A stretch of DNA of 64,000 nt from Agathobaculum hominis (GTDB lineage Bacteria > Bacillota > Clostridia > Oscillospirales > Butyricicoccaceae). The notes beneath the pieces are model-generated. The model did not search any database. It worked only from the letters and a program-made list of their open reading frames with translations, and was not told the DNA's origin. The translations under genes were made by a program, and so were the position numbers. Where the stretch lies: positions 62,001 to 126,000 of the forward strand of contig NZ_JACOPK010000001.1 of assembly GCF_014288055.1 (NCBI RefSeq). The letters run 5' to 3'. Shown piece by piece: positions 57,423 to 64,000 of the stretch (position 1 is its first letter; the number at the start of each line of letters is the position of its first letter).

Positions 57423-59426
57423 ATGGACGCACGTGAACAGATCGCCGTGCTGCGCGAGCAGCTGCGGTATCATAACGAAAAATACTATAACGACGACGCG
57501 CCCGAAATTTCGGATTACGAGTACGACATGATGCAGCGCGAGCTGCGTGCGCTCGAGAAGGAGCACCCCGAGCTGGCGGATGCAGATTCCCCGACGCAGC
57601 GCGTCGGCGGCACGGCGAGCGGACGCTTCGCCAAGGTGACGCACGCCTATCCGCTCGAGAGCTTGCAGGATGTGTTCTCGTTCGACGAGCTCGGCGAGTT
57701 CTACACGCGCGTGGAAAACACGGTCGGAAGCGCGGAGTACGTTGTCGAATACAAGATCGACGGCCTTTCGGTCGCGCTCGAGTACGTCGACGGCGAGTTC
57801 GTGCGCGGCGCGACGCGCGGCGACGGTCAGGTCGGTGAGGACGTCACGAAAAACCTCAGGACCATCAAGGACATTCCGAAAAAGCTGGAAAACGCGCCGC
57901 CGCATCTCATCGTGCGCGGTGAGGTCTATATGAAAAAGTCCGTGTTCGACGCGCTGAACGCCGAGCTCGAGCTGCACGAAAAGCCGCTGCTCGCCAATCC
58001 GCGCAACGCGGCCGCAGGCTCTCTGCGCCAGAAGGACAGCAGGATCACGCGGGAAAGAAAGCTCTCGATCTTCTGCTTCAACATCCAGAACAGCGACGAG
58101 CTGCCGATGGAGAGCCATGTGCAGGCGCTCGACTATCTGAAAAGCCTCGGCTTTCCGACAAGTCCGCGCTATCCGGTCTACACCGACCCGAAGGACGTAC
58201 AGCACGAGATCGAGAACATGGGCGAGACGCGCGGCGAGCTGGATTTCGACATCGACGGCGCAGTCGTTAAGGTCAATTCCTTCGCGCAGCGTGAAACGCT
58301 CGGCTCGACCGCGAAATTTCCGCGATGGGCGGCGGCGTACAAGTATCCCCCCGAGGTCAAGCAGACGCTCCTGAAGGACATCGTCATCACGGTCGGCCGA
58401 ACCGGCGTGCTCACGCCGAACGCCGTGCTCGAGCCGGTGCGGCTCGCCGGTACGTCGGTCTCCCGCGCGACGCTGCATAACCGCGATTTCATCCGACAGC
58501 TCGACGCGCGCGTGGGCGACATCGTTTCCGTGCGCAAGGCGGGTGAGATCATTCCGGAGATCATCGGCGTGGAAAAGGATCGGCGTCCGCTGGATTCCGT
58601 GCCGTATGAGTTCCCGAAGTTCTGCCCGGTCTGCGGCGCACCGGTCTATGATGACGAGGACGAGGCTGCCATCCGCTGCACGAGCGCTTCCTGCCCGGCG
58701 CAGCTGCTGCGCAACCTGATGCACTTCGCGTCCCGCGACGCGATGGACATCGACGGCTGCGGCGAGGGCAACCTGCAAAAACTCATCGATGCCGGACTGG
58801 TGAAGTCCGCCGCCGATCTGTACGACCTGACGGTCGAGCAGCTTTTGCCGCTCGGCAAAAAGGTGGATACCTGGGCGAACAACCTCGTCCGCTCGATCGA
58901 AGCGAGCAAAACACGCGATCTGTCGCGGCTGCTGTTCGCGTTCGGCATCCGCCACGTCGGCCAGAAGGCCGGCCGCATCCTCAGCGACCACTTTGGCTCG
59001 CTCGATGCGCTGCTGACCGCGCCGGTCGAGGAGATGACCGAGATCCGCGATATCGGCCAGACCACCGCCGAGAGCATCGCCGCATGGCGCGCCCTGCCGC
59101 AGTCGCACACGCTCATCGAAAAGCTGCGTGCGCACGGGGTCAACTTCGTCGGCGAAAAGACCGCGAAGAGCGACCTGCTCGCCGGAAAGACCATCGTCGC
59201 GACCGGCAGTCTGACGCTGTACACGCGCAAGGAGATCAACGACCTCATCGAGTCGCTCGGCGGCAAGGCCGCAGGCTCGGTCTCGAAAAAGACGAGCTAT
59301 GTTGTCGCAGGCGAGAACGCAGGCAGCAAGCTGCAAAAGGCGGCGGAGCTCGGTATTCCGGTTCTGACCGAGGAGGAATTCCGGCAGATATTCACCGAAA
59401 ACGAGCAGCCGGAGGCTGTTCGATAA
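57423..59426 (+). CDS. ligA: NAD-dependent DNA ligase
   Basis: 667 residues with the full domain set. The Ia domain (QLRYHNEKYYNDDAPEISDY near 13) is followed by the adenylation site, with the reactive lysine in EYKIDGLSVAL near 108-118. DGAVVKVNSFAQRE lies near 277, in the OB-domain entry. The zinc finger has CPVCGAPVYDDEDEAAIRC and then CPAQLLR (near 400-430). Helix-hairpin-helix repeats come next, and a C-terminal BRCT domain near 590-667 (IVATGSLTLYTRKEINDLIE). ATG 57423 has AAAGGAG upstream. It seals Okazaki fragments and repair nicks. Confidence 0.97.
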   Translation: MDAREQIAVLREQLRYHNEKYYNDDAPEISDYEYDMMQRELRALEKEHPELADADSPTQRVGGTASGRFAKVTHAYPLESLQDVFSFDELGEFYTRVENTVGSAEYVVEYKIDGLSVALEYVDGEFVRGATRGDGQVGEDVTKNLRTIKDIPKKLENAPPHLIVRGEVYMKKSVFDALNAELELHEKPLLANPRNAAAGSLRQKDSRITRERKLSIFCFNIQNSDELPMESHVQALDYLKSLGFPTSPRYPVYTDPKDVQHEIENMGETRGELDFDIDGAVVKVNSFAQRETLGSTAKFPRWAAAYKYPPEVKQTLLKDIVITVGRTGVLTPNAVLEPVRLAGTSVSRATLHNRDFIRQLDARVGDIVSVRKAGEIIPEIIGVEKDRRPLDSVPYEFPKFCPVCGAPVYDDEDEAAIRCTSASCPAQLLRNLMHFASRDAMDIDGCGEGNLQKLIDAGLVKSAADLYDLTVEQLLPLGKKVDTWANNLVRSIEASKTRDLSRLLFAFGIRHVGQKAGRILSDHFGSLDALLTAPVEEMTEIRDIGQTTAESIAAWRALPQSHTLIEKLRAHGVNFVGEKTAKSDLLAGKTIVATGSLTLYTRKEINDLIESLGGKAAGSVSKKTSYVVAGENAGSKLQKAAELGIPVLTEEEFRQIFTENEQPEAVR

Positions 59427-59475
59427 ACGATAAACGCATCCAAAAGATTTTACAGATAAACAGGAGGAAACAGAC

Positions 59476-59763
59476 ATGGCAATTTCCAGAAAAGAAATTG
59501 AGCACATCGCGTCTCTGGCACGTCTGGACTCGACGGGCGGCATCTTTGACCGTCTGGCGGACGACATGCAGGGCATCGTCGCAATGGTAGACAAGCTCGC
59601 AGAGCTTGATCTCGGCGACATCACCGATGTCATCAACACCGAGCGCAAGAATGCGTTCCACGAGGACGAGGTCATTCAGGAATACACGCCGGACAAGCTG
59701 ATCGAGCCGAACGCACCGGACTTCCAGTGCGGCGGCGTGGCAGTTCCGCGTGTTGTCGAGTAA
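59476..59763 (+). CDS. gatC: Aspartyl/glutamyl-tRNA amidotransferase subunit C
   Basis: 95 residues, a small helical subunit that wraps around GatA and GatB. Seen: ISRKEIEHIASLARLD at the start and the end block PDKLIEPNAPDFQCGGVAVP, both typical. GGAGGAA precedes ATG 59476. It is first of gatCAB, 49 bp after ligA. Confidence 0.95.
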   Translation: MAISRKEIEHIASLARLDSTGGIFDRLADDMQGIVAMVDKLAELDLGDITDVINTERKNAFHEDEVIQEYTPDKLIEPNAPDFQCGGVAVPRVVE

Positions 59764-59779
59764 GGAGGGGACAGAACAA

Positions 59780-61249
59780 ATGGCACTTTATGAGAAAACC
59801 GCGTCCGAGCTGTCCGAACTGCTCGGCAAAAAGGAGATCTCCGCAGTAGAGCTGGCAAAGGATGTTTTTGCACGCACGAAGGCGGTAGAGGACAAGGTTC
59901 AGGGCTACGTTACCGTAGCCGAGAAAGCAGCACTTCAGCAGGCGGAAGCTGTTGACAAGAAGCGCGCAGCAGGCGATACGCTTTCCGCTCTGGCCGGTAT
60001 CCCGATCGCCATCAAGGACAATATCTGTACCAAGGGCACGCTGACCACCTGCGCGTCCAAGATGCTTTATAACTTCAAGCCGCCGTACAACGCGACCGTC
60101 ATCGAGAAGCTGACCGCTGCTGACGCTGTCATCACCGGCAAGGCAAACATGGACGAGTTCGCAATGGGTTCTTCCTGCGAGAACTCCGCTGCACACCCGA
60201 CTCATAACCCGCACAATCTTGATCGCGTACCGGGCGGCTCGTCCGGCGGTTCCGCCGCTGTCGTTGCGGCAGGCGAAGCACCGCTCGCCCTCGGCTCGGA
60301 TACCGGCGGCTCCATCCGTCAGCCGGCGTCCTTCTGCGGCGTTGTCGGCCTCAAGCCGACCTACGGCGCGGTTTCCCGTTACGGCCTGATCGCGTTCGCC
60401 TCCTCCCTCGACCAGATCGGCCCGTTCGGTCGCTCCATCGAGGACGCTGCGATGCTGCTCGACGCCGTTACCGGCCACGACCCGCTGCATGACTCCACCT
60501 CGGTCAAGACCCCGTTCGAGGGCTCTCTGCGCGCAAACCTGAATGCTGACGTCAAGGGTCTGAAGATCGGTCTGCCGAAGGAGTATTTCGGTGAGGGCAT
60601 CTCTGACGCGGTCCGCAAGAACGTTATGGCAGCCGCCGAGGCCTACAAGGCGATGGGTGCTGAGGTATTCGAGATCTCGCTGCCGCTCGTTGAGTACGCA
60701 CTGCCGATCTACTACATCCTCTCGTCCGCAGAGGCTTCCTCCAACCTTGCCCGTTTCGACGGCGTAAAGTACGGCTACCGCACCCCGAACGCAGGCGACG
60801 ACATCACCGAGCTGTATACCAAGAGCCGTTCCGAGGGCTTCGGCGCCGAGGTACAGCGCCGCATCATGCTCGGCACCTATGTGCTGTCCTCCGGCTACTA
60901 CGACGCCTACTACAAGAAGGCGCGCGCCGCTCAGCGCAAGATCCGCGAGGAGTTTGCAAACGCATTCGAGAAGTGCGACGTCATCCTGACGCCGGTCGCG
61001 CCGACTACCGCCTACGAGATCGGCTCCAAAACGACCAATCCGCTCGAGATGTACGCAGGCGATATCTGCACGGTTTCCGTCAACATCGCCGGTCTGCCGG
61101 GTCTGGTTCAGCCGTGCGGCTTTGACGAGAATCATATGCCGGTCGGCATGCAGCTCATCGGCCCGCGCTTCGGCGAGCAGACCCTGCTCAACGCAGGTCT
61201 GGCCTTCGAGCAGGCTTCCGGCCTCAAGAACATCATCGCGGCACTGTAA
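59780..61249 (+). CDS. gatA: Glutamyl-tRNA(Gln)/aspartyl-tRNA(Asn) amidotransferase subunit A
   Basis: 489-residue amidase that releases ammonia from glutamine for the tRNA-bound substrate. The Ser-cisSer-Lys triad is visible: Lys in AIKDNICTKG near 78, cis-Ser in VPGGSSGGSAAVVAAGEAPL near 153, and the nucleophile in SDTGGSIRQPASFCGVVGLK near 177. ATG 59780 follows AAGGAGGGG; an ATG ten codons upstream overlaps gatC. Normal length. Confidence 0.97.
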   Translation: MALYEKTASELSELLGKKEISAVELAKDVFARTKAVEDKVQGYVTVAEKAALQQAEAVDKKRAAGDTLSALAGIPIAIKDNICTKGTLTTCASKMLYNFKPPYNATVIEKLTAADAVITGKANMDEFAMGSSCENSAAHPTHNPHNLDRVPGGSSGGSAAVVAAGEAPLALGSDTGGSIRQPASFCGVVGLKPTYGAVSRYGLIAFASSLDQIGPFGRSIEDAAMLLDAVTGHDPLHDSTSVKTPFEGSLRANLNADVKGLKIGLPKEYFGEGISDAVRKNVMAAAEAYKAMGAEVFEISLPLVEYALPIYYILSSAEASSNLARFDGVKYGYRTPNAGDDITELYTKSRSEGFGAEVQRRIMLGTYVLSSGYYDAYYKKARAAQRKIREEFANAFEKCDVILTPVAPTTAYEIGSKTTNPLEMYAGDICTVSVNIAGLPGLVQPCGFDENHMPVGMQLIGPRFGEQTLLNAGLAFEQASGLKNIIAAL

Positions 61250-61264
61250 GGGAGGAAGACAAAC

Positions 61265-62689
61265 ATGAAATACGAAGCTGTCATCGGTCTGGAAGTGCAC
61301 GCGGAGCTGTCCACCAAGAGCAAGATCTACTGCTCGTGCTCCACGGGCTTCGGCGCACCGATCAACACCCATACCTGCCCGGTCTGCACCGGTATGCCGG
61401 GCGCACTGCCGGTCCTCAACAAGCAGGTAGTACACTATGCCGCCAAGATGGGCAAGGCGACCGGCTGCACGGTCAACCAGCTCTGCAAGGCGGACCGCAA
61501 GAACTATTTTTACCCCGACCTGCCCAAGGCATATCAGATTTCTCAGTTTGATGTGCCGATCTGCGAGAACGGCGAGGTATTCTTCTATGTCGACGGCGTA
61601 AAGCACTCCTGCCGTCTCGAGCGCATCCACTTCGAGGAGGACGCAGGCAAGCTGCTGCACGACGAGATCGACGGCACCATCGTCGACTTCAACCGCTGCG
61701 GCGTGCCGCTGATCGAGATGGTAACCCGTCCCGACCTGCATTCCTCTGCCGAGGCGAAGGAATTCCTCGAAATGATCAAGACCACCCTGTCCTACCTCGA
61801 CATCTGCGACTGCAAGATGGAGGAAGGCTCCATCCGCTGCGACGTCAACGTCTCCATCCGTCCGGAGGGCACCACCGAGCTGGGCACCCGTGTCGAGATG
61901 AAGAACATCAACACCTTCTCCGGCGCAGTCCGTGCGATCGACTACGAAATCGCGCGTCAGATCGAGGTCGTTGAGAACGGCGGCGAAATCCAGCAGGAGA
62001 CCCGCCGCTGGGACGACGTGAAGCTGAAGAACACCGTCATGCGTACCAAGGAGGATGCGCAGGACTACCGTTACTTCCCGGACCCGGATCTGATCGCCGT
62101 CGAGATCTCCGACGAGTGGATGAAGCAGATCGAGAGCGAGGTTCCGGAGCTGCCGATCACCCGTTACGAGCGTTATCTGAACGAGTACGGCATGACCGCG
62201 ATGGAAGCGCGTCTGATCTCGGACAGCTTCGAGAAGGCCGAGCTGCTCGACGCTGCGGCAAAGCAGGTCAAGCCCAAGGCTGCTGCAAACTGGATCCTGT
62301 CCGACATCTCCAAGTACCTGAACGACAAGGCTGTCAGCCTCAAGGACACCAAGATGACCGCCGACAAGCTGGTCGCTCTGGTCAAGCTCATCGAGGCGGG
62401 CACCATCTCCGGCAACGCCGGCAAGAAGGTTCTGCCCTCCATGTTCGAGAACGACGAGACCGTAGAGGCGATCGTTGAGCGCATGGGCCTCAAGCAGGTT
62501 TCCGACGAGGGCGCGATCCTCGCCATCGTACAGGACGTTCTCGCGAAGAACGAGAAGGCTGTTGCCGACTTCAAGGCAGGCAAGAACGTCACCGGCTTCC
62601 TCGTAGGCCAGTGCATGAAGGCCTCCAAGGGTCAGGGCAATCCGCAGATCATCAACAAGCTGATCGCAGCGGAGCTCGCAAAGCTGTAA
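61265..62689 (+). CDS. gatB: Glutamyl-tRNA(Gln)/aspartyl-tRNA(Asn) amidotransferase subunit B
   Basis: 474-residue kinase-type subunit that activates the misacylated tRNA's side chain. Seen: VIGLEVHAELSTKSKIYCSC near 6, CPVCTGMPGALPVLNK near 39, KNYFYPDLPKAYQISQF near 79, and the C-terminal YqeY-like tail (NVTGFLVGQCMKASKGQGNP near 440). Its presence means Gln-tRNA (and perhaps Asn-tRNA) is made by the indirect route. Confidence 0.97.
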   Translation: MKYEAVIGLEVHAELSTKSKIYCSCSTGFGAPINTHTCPVCTGMPGALPVLNKQVVHYAAKMGKATGCTVNQLCKADRKNYFYPDLPKAYQISQFDVPICENGEVFFYVDGVKHSCRLERIHFEEDAGKLLHDEIDGTIVDFNRCGVPLIEMVTRPDLHSSAEAKEFLEMIKTTLSYLDICDCKMEEGSIRCDVNVSIRPEGTTELGTRVEMKNINTFSGAVRAIDYEIARQIEVVENGGEIQQETRRWDDVKLKNTVMRTKEDAQDYRYFPDPDLIAVEISDEWMKQIESEVPELPITRYERYLNEYGMTAMEARLISDSFEKAELLDAAAKQVKPKAAANWILSDISKYLNDKAVSLKDTKMTADKLVALVKLIEAGTISGNAGKKVLPSMFENDETVEAIVERMGLKQVSDEGAILAIVQDVLAKNEKAVADFKAGKNVTGFLVGQCMKASKGQGNPQIINKLIAAELAKL

Positions 62690-62700
62690 ATTTTAATGAG

Positions 62701-62729
62701 AAAAGACCGCCGAAAGGCGGTCTTTTTTA
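62701..62729 (+). terminator. Terminator of gatCAB
   Basis: Arms AAAAGACCGCC and GGCGGTCTTTT around GAAA, then TTAG. Confidence 0.93.
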
Positions 62730-62763
62730 GACTGTCGAAAAACTTCGTTTTTCCGACAGTCCT
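62730..62763 (-). repeat. Solo hairpin of the family 2 repeat
   Basis: ACTGTCGAAAAAC and GTTTTTCCGACAGT around TTC. Its inverse complement shares 24 bases with the last hairpin of the family 2 copy at 44280-44303. It follows the gatB terminator and is itself followed by CCTAAATTTTTTC, so it may act as a second stop. Confidence 0.7.
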
Positions 62764-62784
62764 AAATTTTTTCTAAAATCCCTA

Positions 62785-62834
62785 TTGACAAACAGGAGAA
62801 ATAGGTGTATCCTCAATTCATAGAAAACACCTAT
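62785..62834 (+). promoter_or_regulatory. Promoter of cysK with an overlapping palindrome
   Basis: TTGACA (62785-62790), 17 bases, TATCCT (62808-62813). An 8-base perfect inverted repeat, ATAGGTGT (62801-62808) and ACACCTAT (62827-62834), brackets the -10. It could be a repressor site or the first hairpin of a leader of about 160 bases. No known riboswitch recognised. Confidence 0.6.
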
Positions 62835-62975
62835 GAATACTGAGATATAGAAAGGCGGCATGAAGCTGTGATACTCTCGCGAATGTGCCGATGTCGAAAC
62901 TGATTTTTCGGTACTGCATCTCTGATCCAAGCATAAATTGACTATTTCTGAACTTCTGAAAGGCGGTAAAACCCC

Positions 62976-63908
62976 ATGTCTGATATTAAAAAGAGCTTTG
63001 CTGATCTGATCGGCAACACTCCGCTGTACGCAGCTGAAAAATTCGCAGAGAAGGTCGGCGCCAACGCTACCATCCTTGCAAAACTCGAATACTTCAATCC
63101 AGCCGGCTCGGTCAAGGACCGTATCGCAAACGCCATGATCAACGAGGCTGAGGCTTCCGGCGCACTCAAGCCGGGTGCTACCATCATCGAGCCGACCTCC
63201 GGCAACACCGGCATCGGTCTGGCGGCTGTCGCGGCGGCCCGCGGCTACCGTATCATCCTCACCATGCCCGAGACCATGTCCATCGAGCGCCGCAATATGC
63301 TCAAGGCATACGGCGCGGAGCTGGTTCTGACCGAGGGCGCAAAGGGTATGTCCGGCGCGATCGCGAAGGCAGATGAGCTTGCGAAGGAGACCCCGAACAG
63401 CTTTATCCCGGGTCAGTTCGTCAACCCGGCAAACCCGGCCGCGCACTATGCGACCACCGGCCCGGAAATCTGGAAGCAGACCGACGGCAAGGTCGATATT
63501 TTTGTTGCAGGCGTCGGTACCGGCGGCACCATCACCGGCACCGGCAAGTACCTCAAGGACCAGAACCCGGACGTCAAGGTTGTTGCCGTTGAGCCGGATA
63601 CCTCTCCGGTCCTGTCCACCGGCAAGGGCGGCCCGCACAAGATTCAGGGCATCGGCGCAGGCTTCGTTCCGGATGTGCTCGACACCAAGGTTTACGACGA
63701 GGTCGTCCGTGTAAAGAACGAGGATGCCTTCGAAACTGCGCGCAAGTTCACCCACAGCGAAGGCCTGTTCATCGGCATTTCCTCCGGTGCGGCTCTGTGG
63801 GCAGCGGCAGAGCTGGCCAAGCGCCCGGAAAACGCAGGCAAGACCATCGTAGCGCTGCTCCCGGATACCGGCGACCGCTACCTGTCTACGCCGCTCGTTA
63901 CCGAGTAA
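62976..63908 (+). CDS. cysK: Cysteine synthase (O-acetylserine sulfhydrylase)
   Basis: 310-residue PLP enzyme making cysteine from O-acetylserine and sulfide. Seen: LIGNTPLYAAEKFAEKVG near 11, PLP lysine 47 in NPAGSVKDRIANAM, the substrate loop EPTSGNTGIGLAAVAAARG near 71, the phosphate-binding AGVGTGGTITGTGKYLK near 175, and GISSGAALWAA near 268. ATG 62976 has GAAAGGCGG upstream. It is a single-gene unit between its own promoter and a terminator hairpin at the window's end. cysE is not seen. Confidence 0.95.
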   Translation: MSDIKKSFADLIGNTPLYAAEKFAEKVGANATILAKLEYFNPAGSVKDRIANAMINEAEASGALKPGATIIEPTSGNTGIGLAAVAAARGYRIILTMPETMSIERRNMLKAYGAELVLTEGAKGMSGAIAKADELAKETPNSFIPGQFVNPANPAAHYATTGPEIWKQTDGKVDIFVAGVGTGGTITGTGKYLKDQNPDVKVVAVEPDTSPVLSTGKGGPHKIQGIGAGFVPDVLDTKVYDEVVRVKNEDAFETARKFTHSEGLFIGISSGAALWAAAELAKRPENAGKTIVALLPDTGDRYLSTPLVTE

Positions 63909-63962
63909 GTCTCTCTTATCTTTTCTCTTAATTTGCATCCTGCTATTTATTACTTCTCTTTG

Positions 63963-63998
63963 GAAGACCGGCTGTTTACCAGTTGACAGCCGGTCTTC
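63963..63998 (+). terminator. Terminator hairpin of cysK (cut by window edge)
   Basis: Arms GAAGACCGGCTGT and ACAGCCGGTCTTC around TTACCAGTTG. The T tract, if any, lies beyond the window. Confidence 0.75.
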
Positions 63999-64000
63999 GT

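Overview
This window reads as a chromosome segment from a GC-rich, Gram-positive, spore-forming anaerobe of the class Clostridia. The Oscillospiraceae/Butyricicoccaceae neighbourhood is my best guess; this is inferred and no marker here fixes the genus. Supporting signs are a T-box leader, a THF riboswitch, sigma-A type promoters with AGGAGG ribosome sites, an ispH-rpsA fusion, an electron-bifurcating Nfn pair, GatCAB, scpA-scpB, and sporulation genes (ytfJ/gerW, yunB, a dacF-like carboxypeptidase). Most genes prefer codons ending in G or C. The str-operon genes and the S1 half of ispH-rpsA use more T-ending codons, as expected of highly expressed genes.

Layout. 1-1870 (minus): aroF then aroB behind a T-box. 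2586-4834 (minus): nfnA-nfnB. 5622-8104 (plus): a polar amino acid ABC importer. 8843-21653 (plus): rpoB-rpoC, an L7Ae-like protein, rpsL, rpsG, fusA and tuf. 21712-27854: two small unknown genes, recD2, an mreB homologue, tadA and a sodium symporter. 27862-35062: tRNA-Leu, a purine permease, then divergent modE-mocA and xdhBCA around a ModE-like operator (molybdenum-dependent purine oxidation). 35284-35391: a self-contained gene for a 35-residue protein. 36205-39024 (minus): a sugar-acid/polyol oxidoreductase and folT under a THF riboswitch. 39119-44064 (plus): a DUF1275 protein, HAD phosphatase, thioesterase, two base-excision repair glycosylases and a MATE pump. 44401-45516 (minus): tRNA-Thr, tRNA-Tyr and an XRE regulator. 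45667-56593: a long plus-strand run from an M50 protease through scpAB, sporulation genes, rluB, murR, an HI0933 flavoprotein, cmk and plsC to ispH-rpsA. 56655-63998: yunB, ligA, gatCAB and cysK.

The most striking content is non-coding. A repeat of 380-386 bp occurs five times in intergenic regions (cores at 2072, 5008, 8245, 29861 and 35624). Each copy has hairpin-forming terminal inverted repeats, internal hairpins whose stems change in a compensatory way, and flanking mosaics of short GC-rich palindromes; none carries a plausible gene. A second, unrelated family of 171-172 bp (38034-38204 and 44132-44303) is a string of six hairpins. Its stems differ between copies while pairing is kept, and a solo hairpin of the same type lies at 62730. 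Neither family matches a known RNA that I can recall.

Other points of interest are a promoter and a strong ribosome site inside the ispH-rpsA reading frame, which could make free ribosomal protein S1; a hairpin-rich 336-base spacer between rpsL and rpsG; and a tRNA-Thr with a mismatch in its T-stem.
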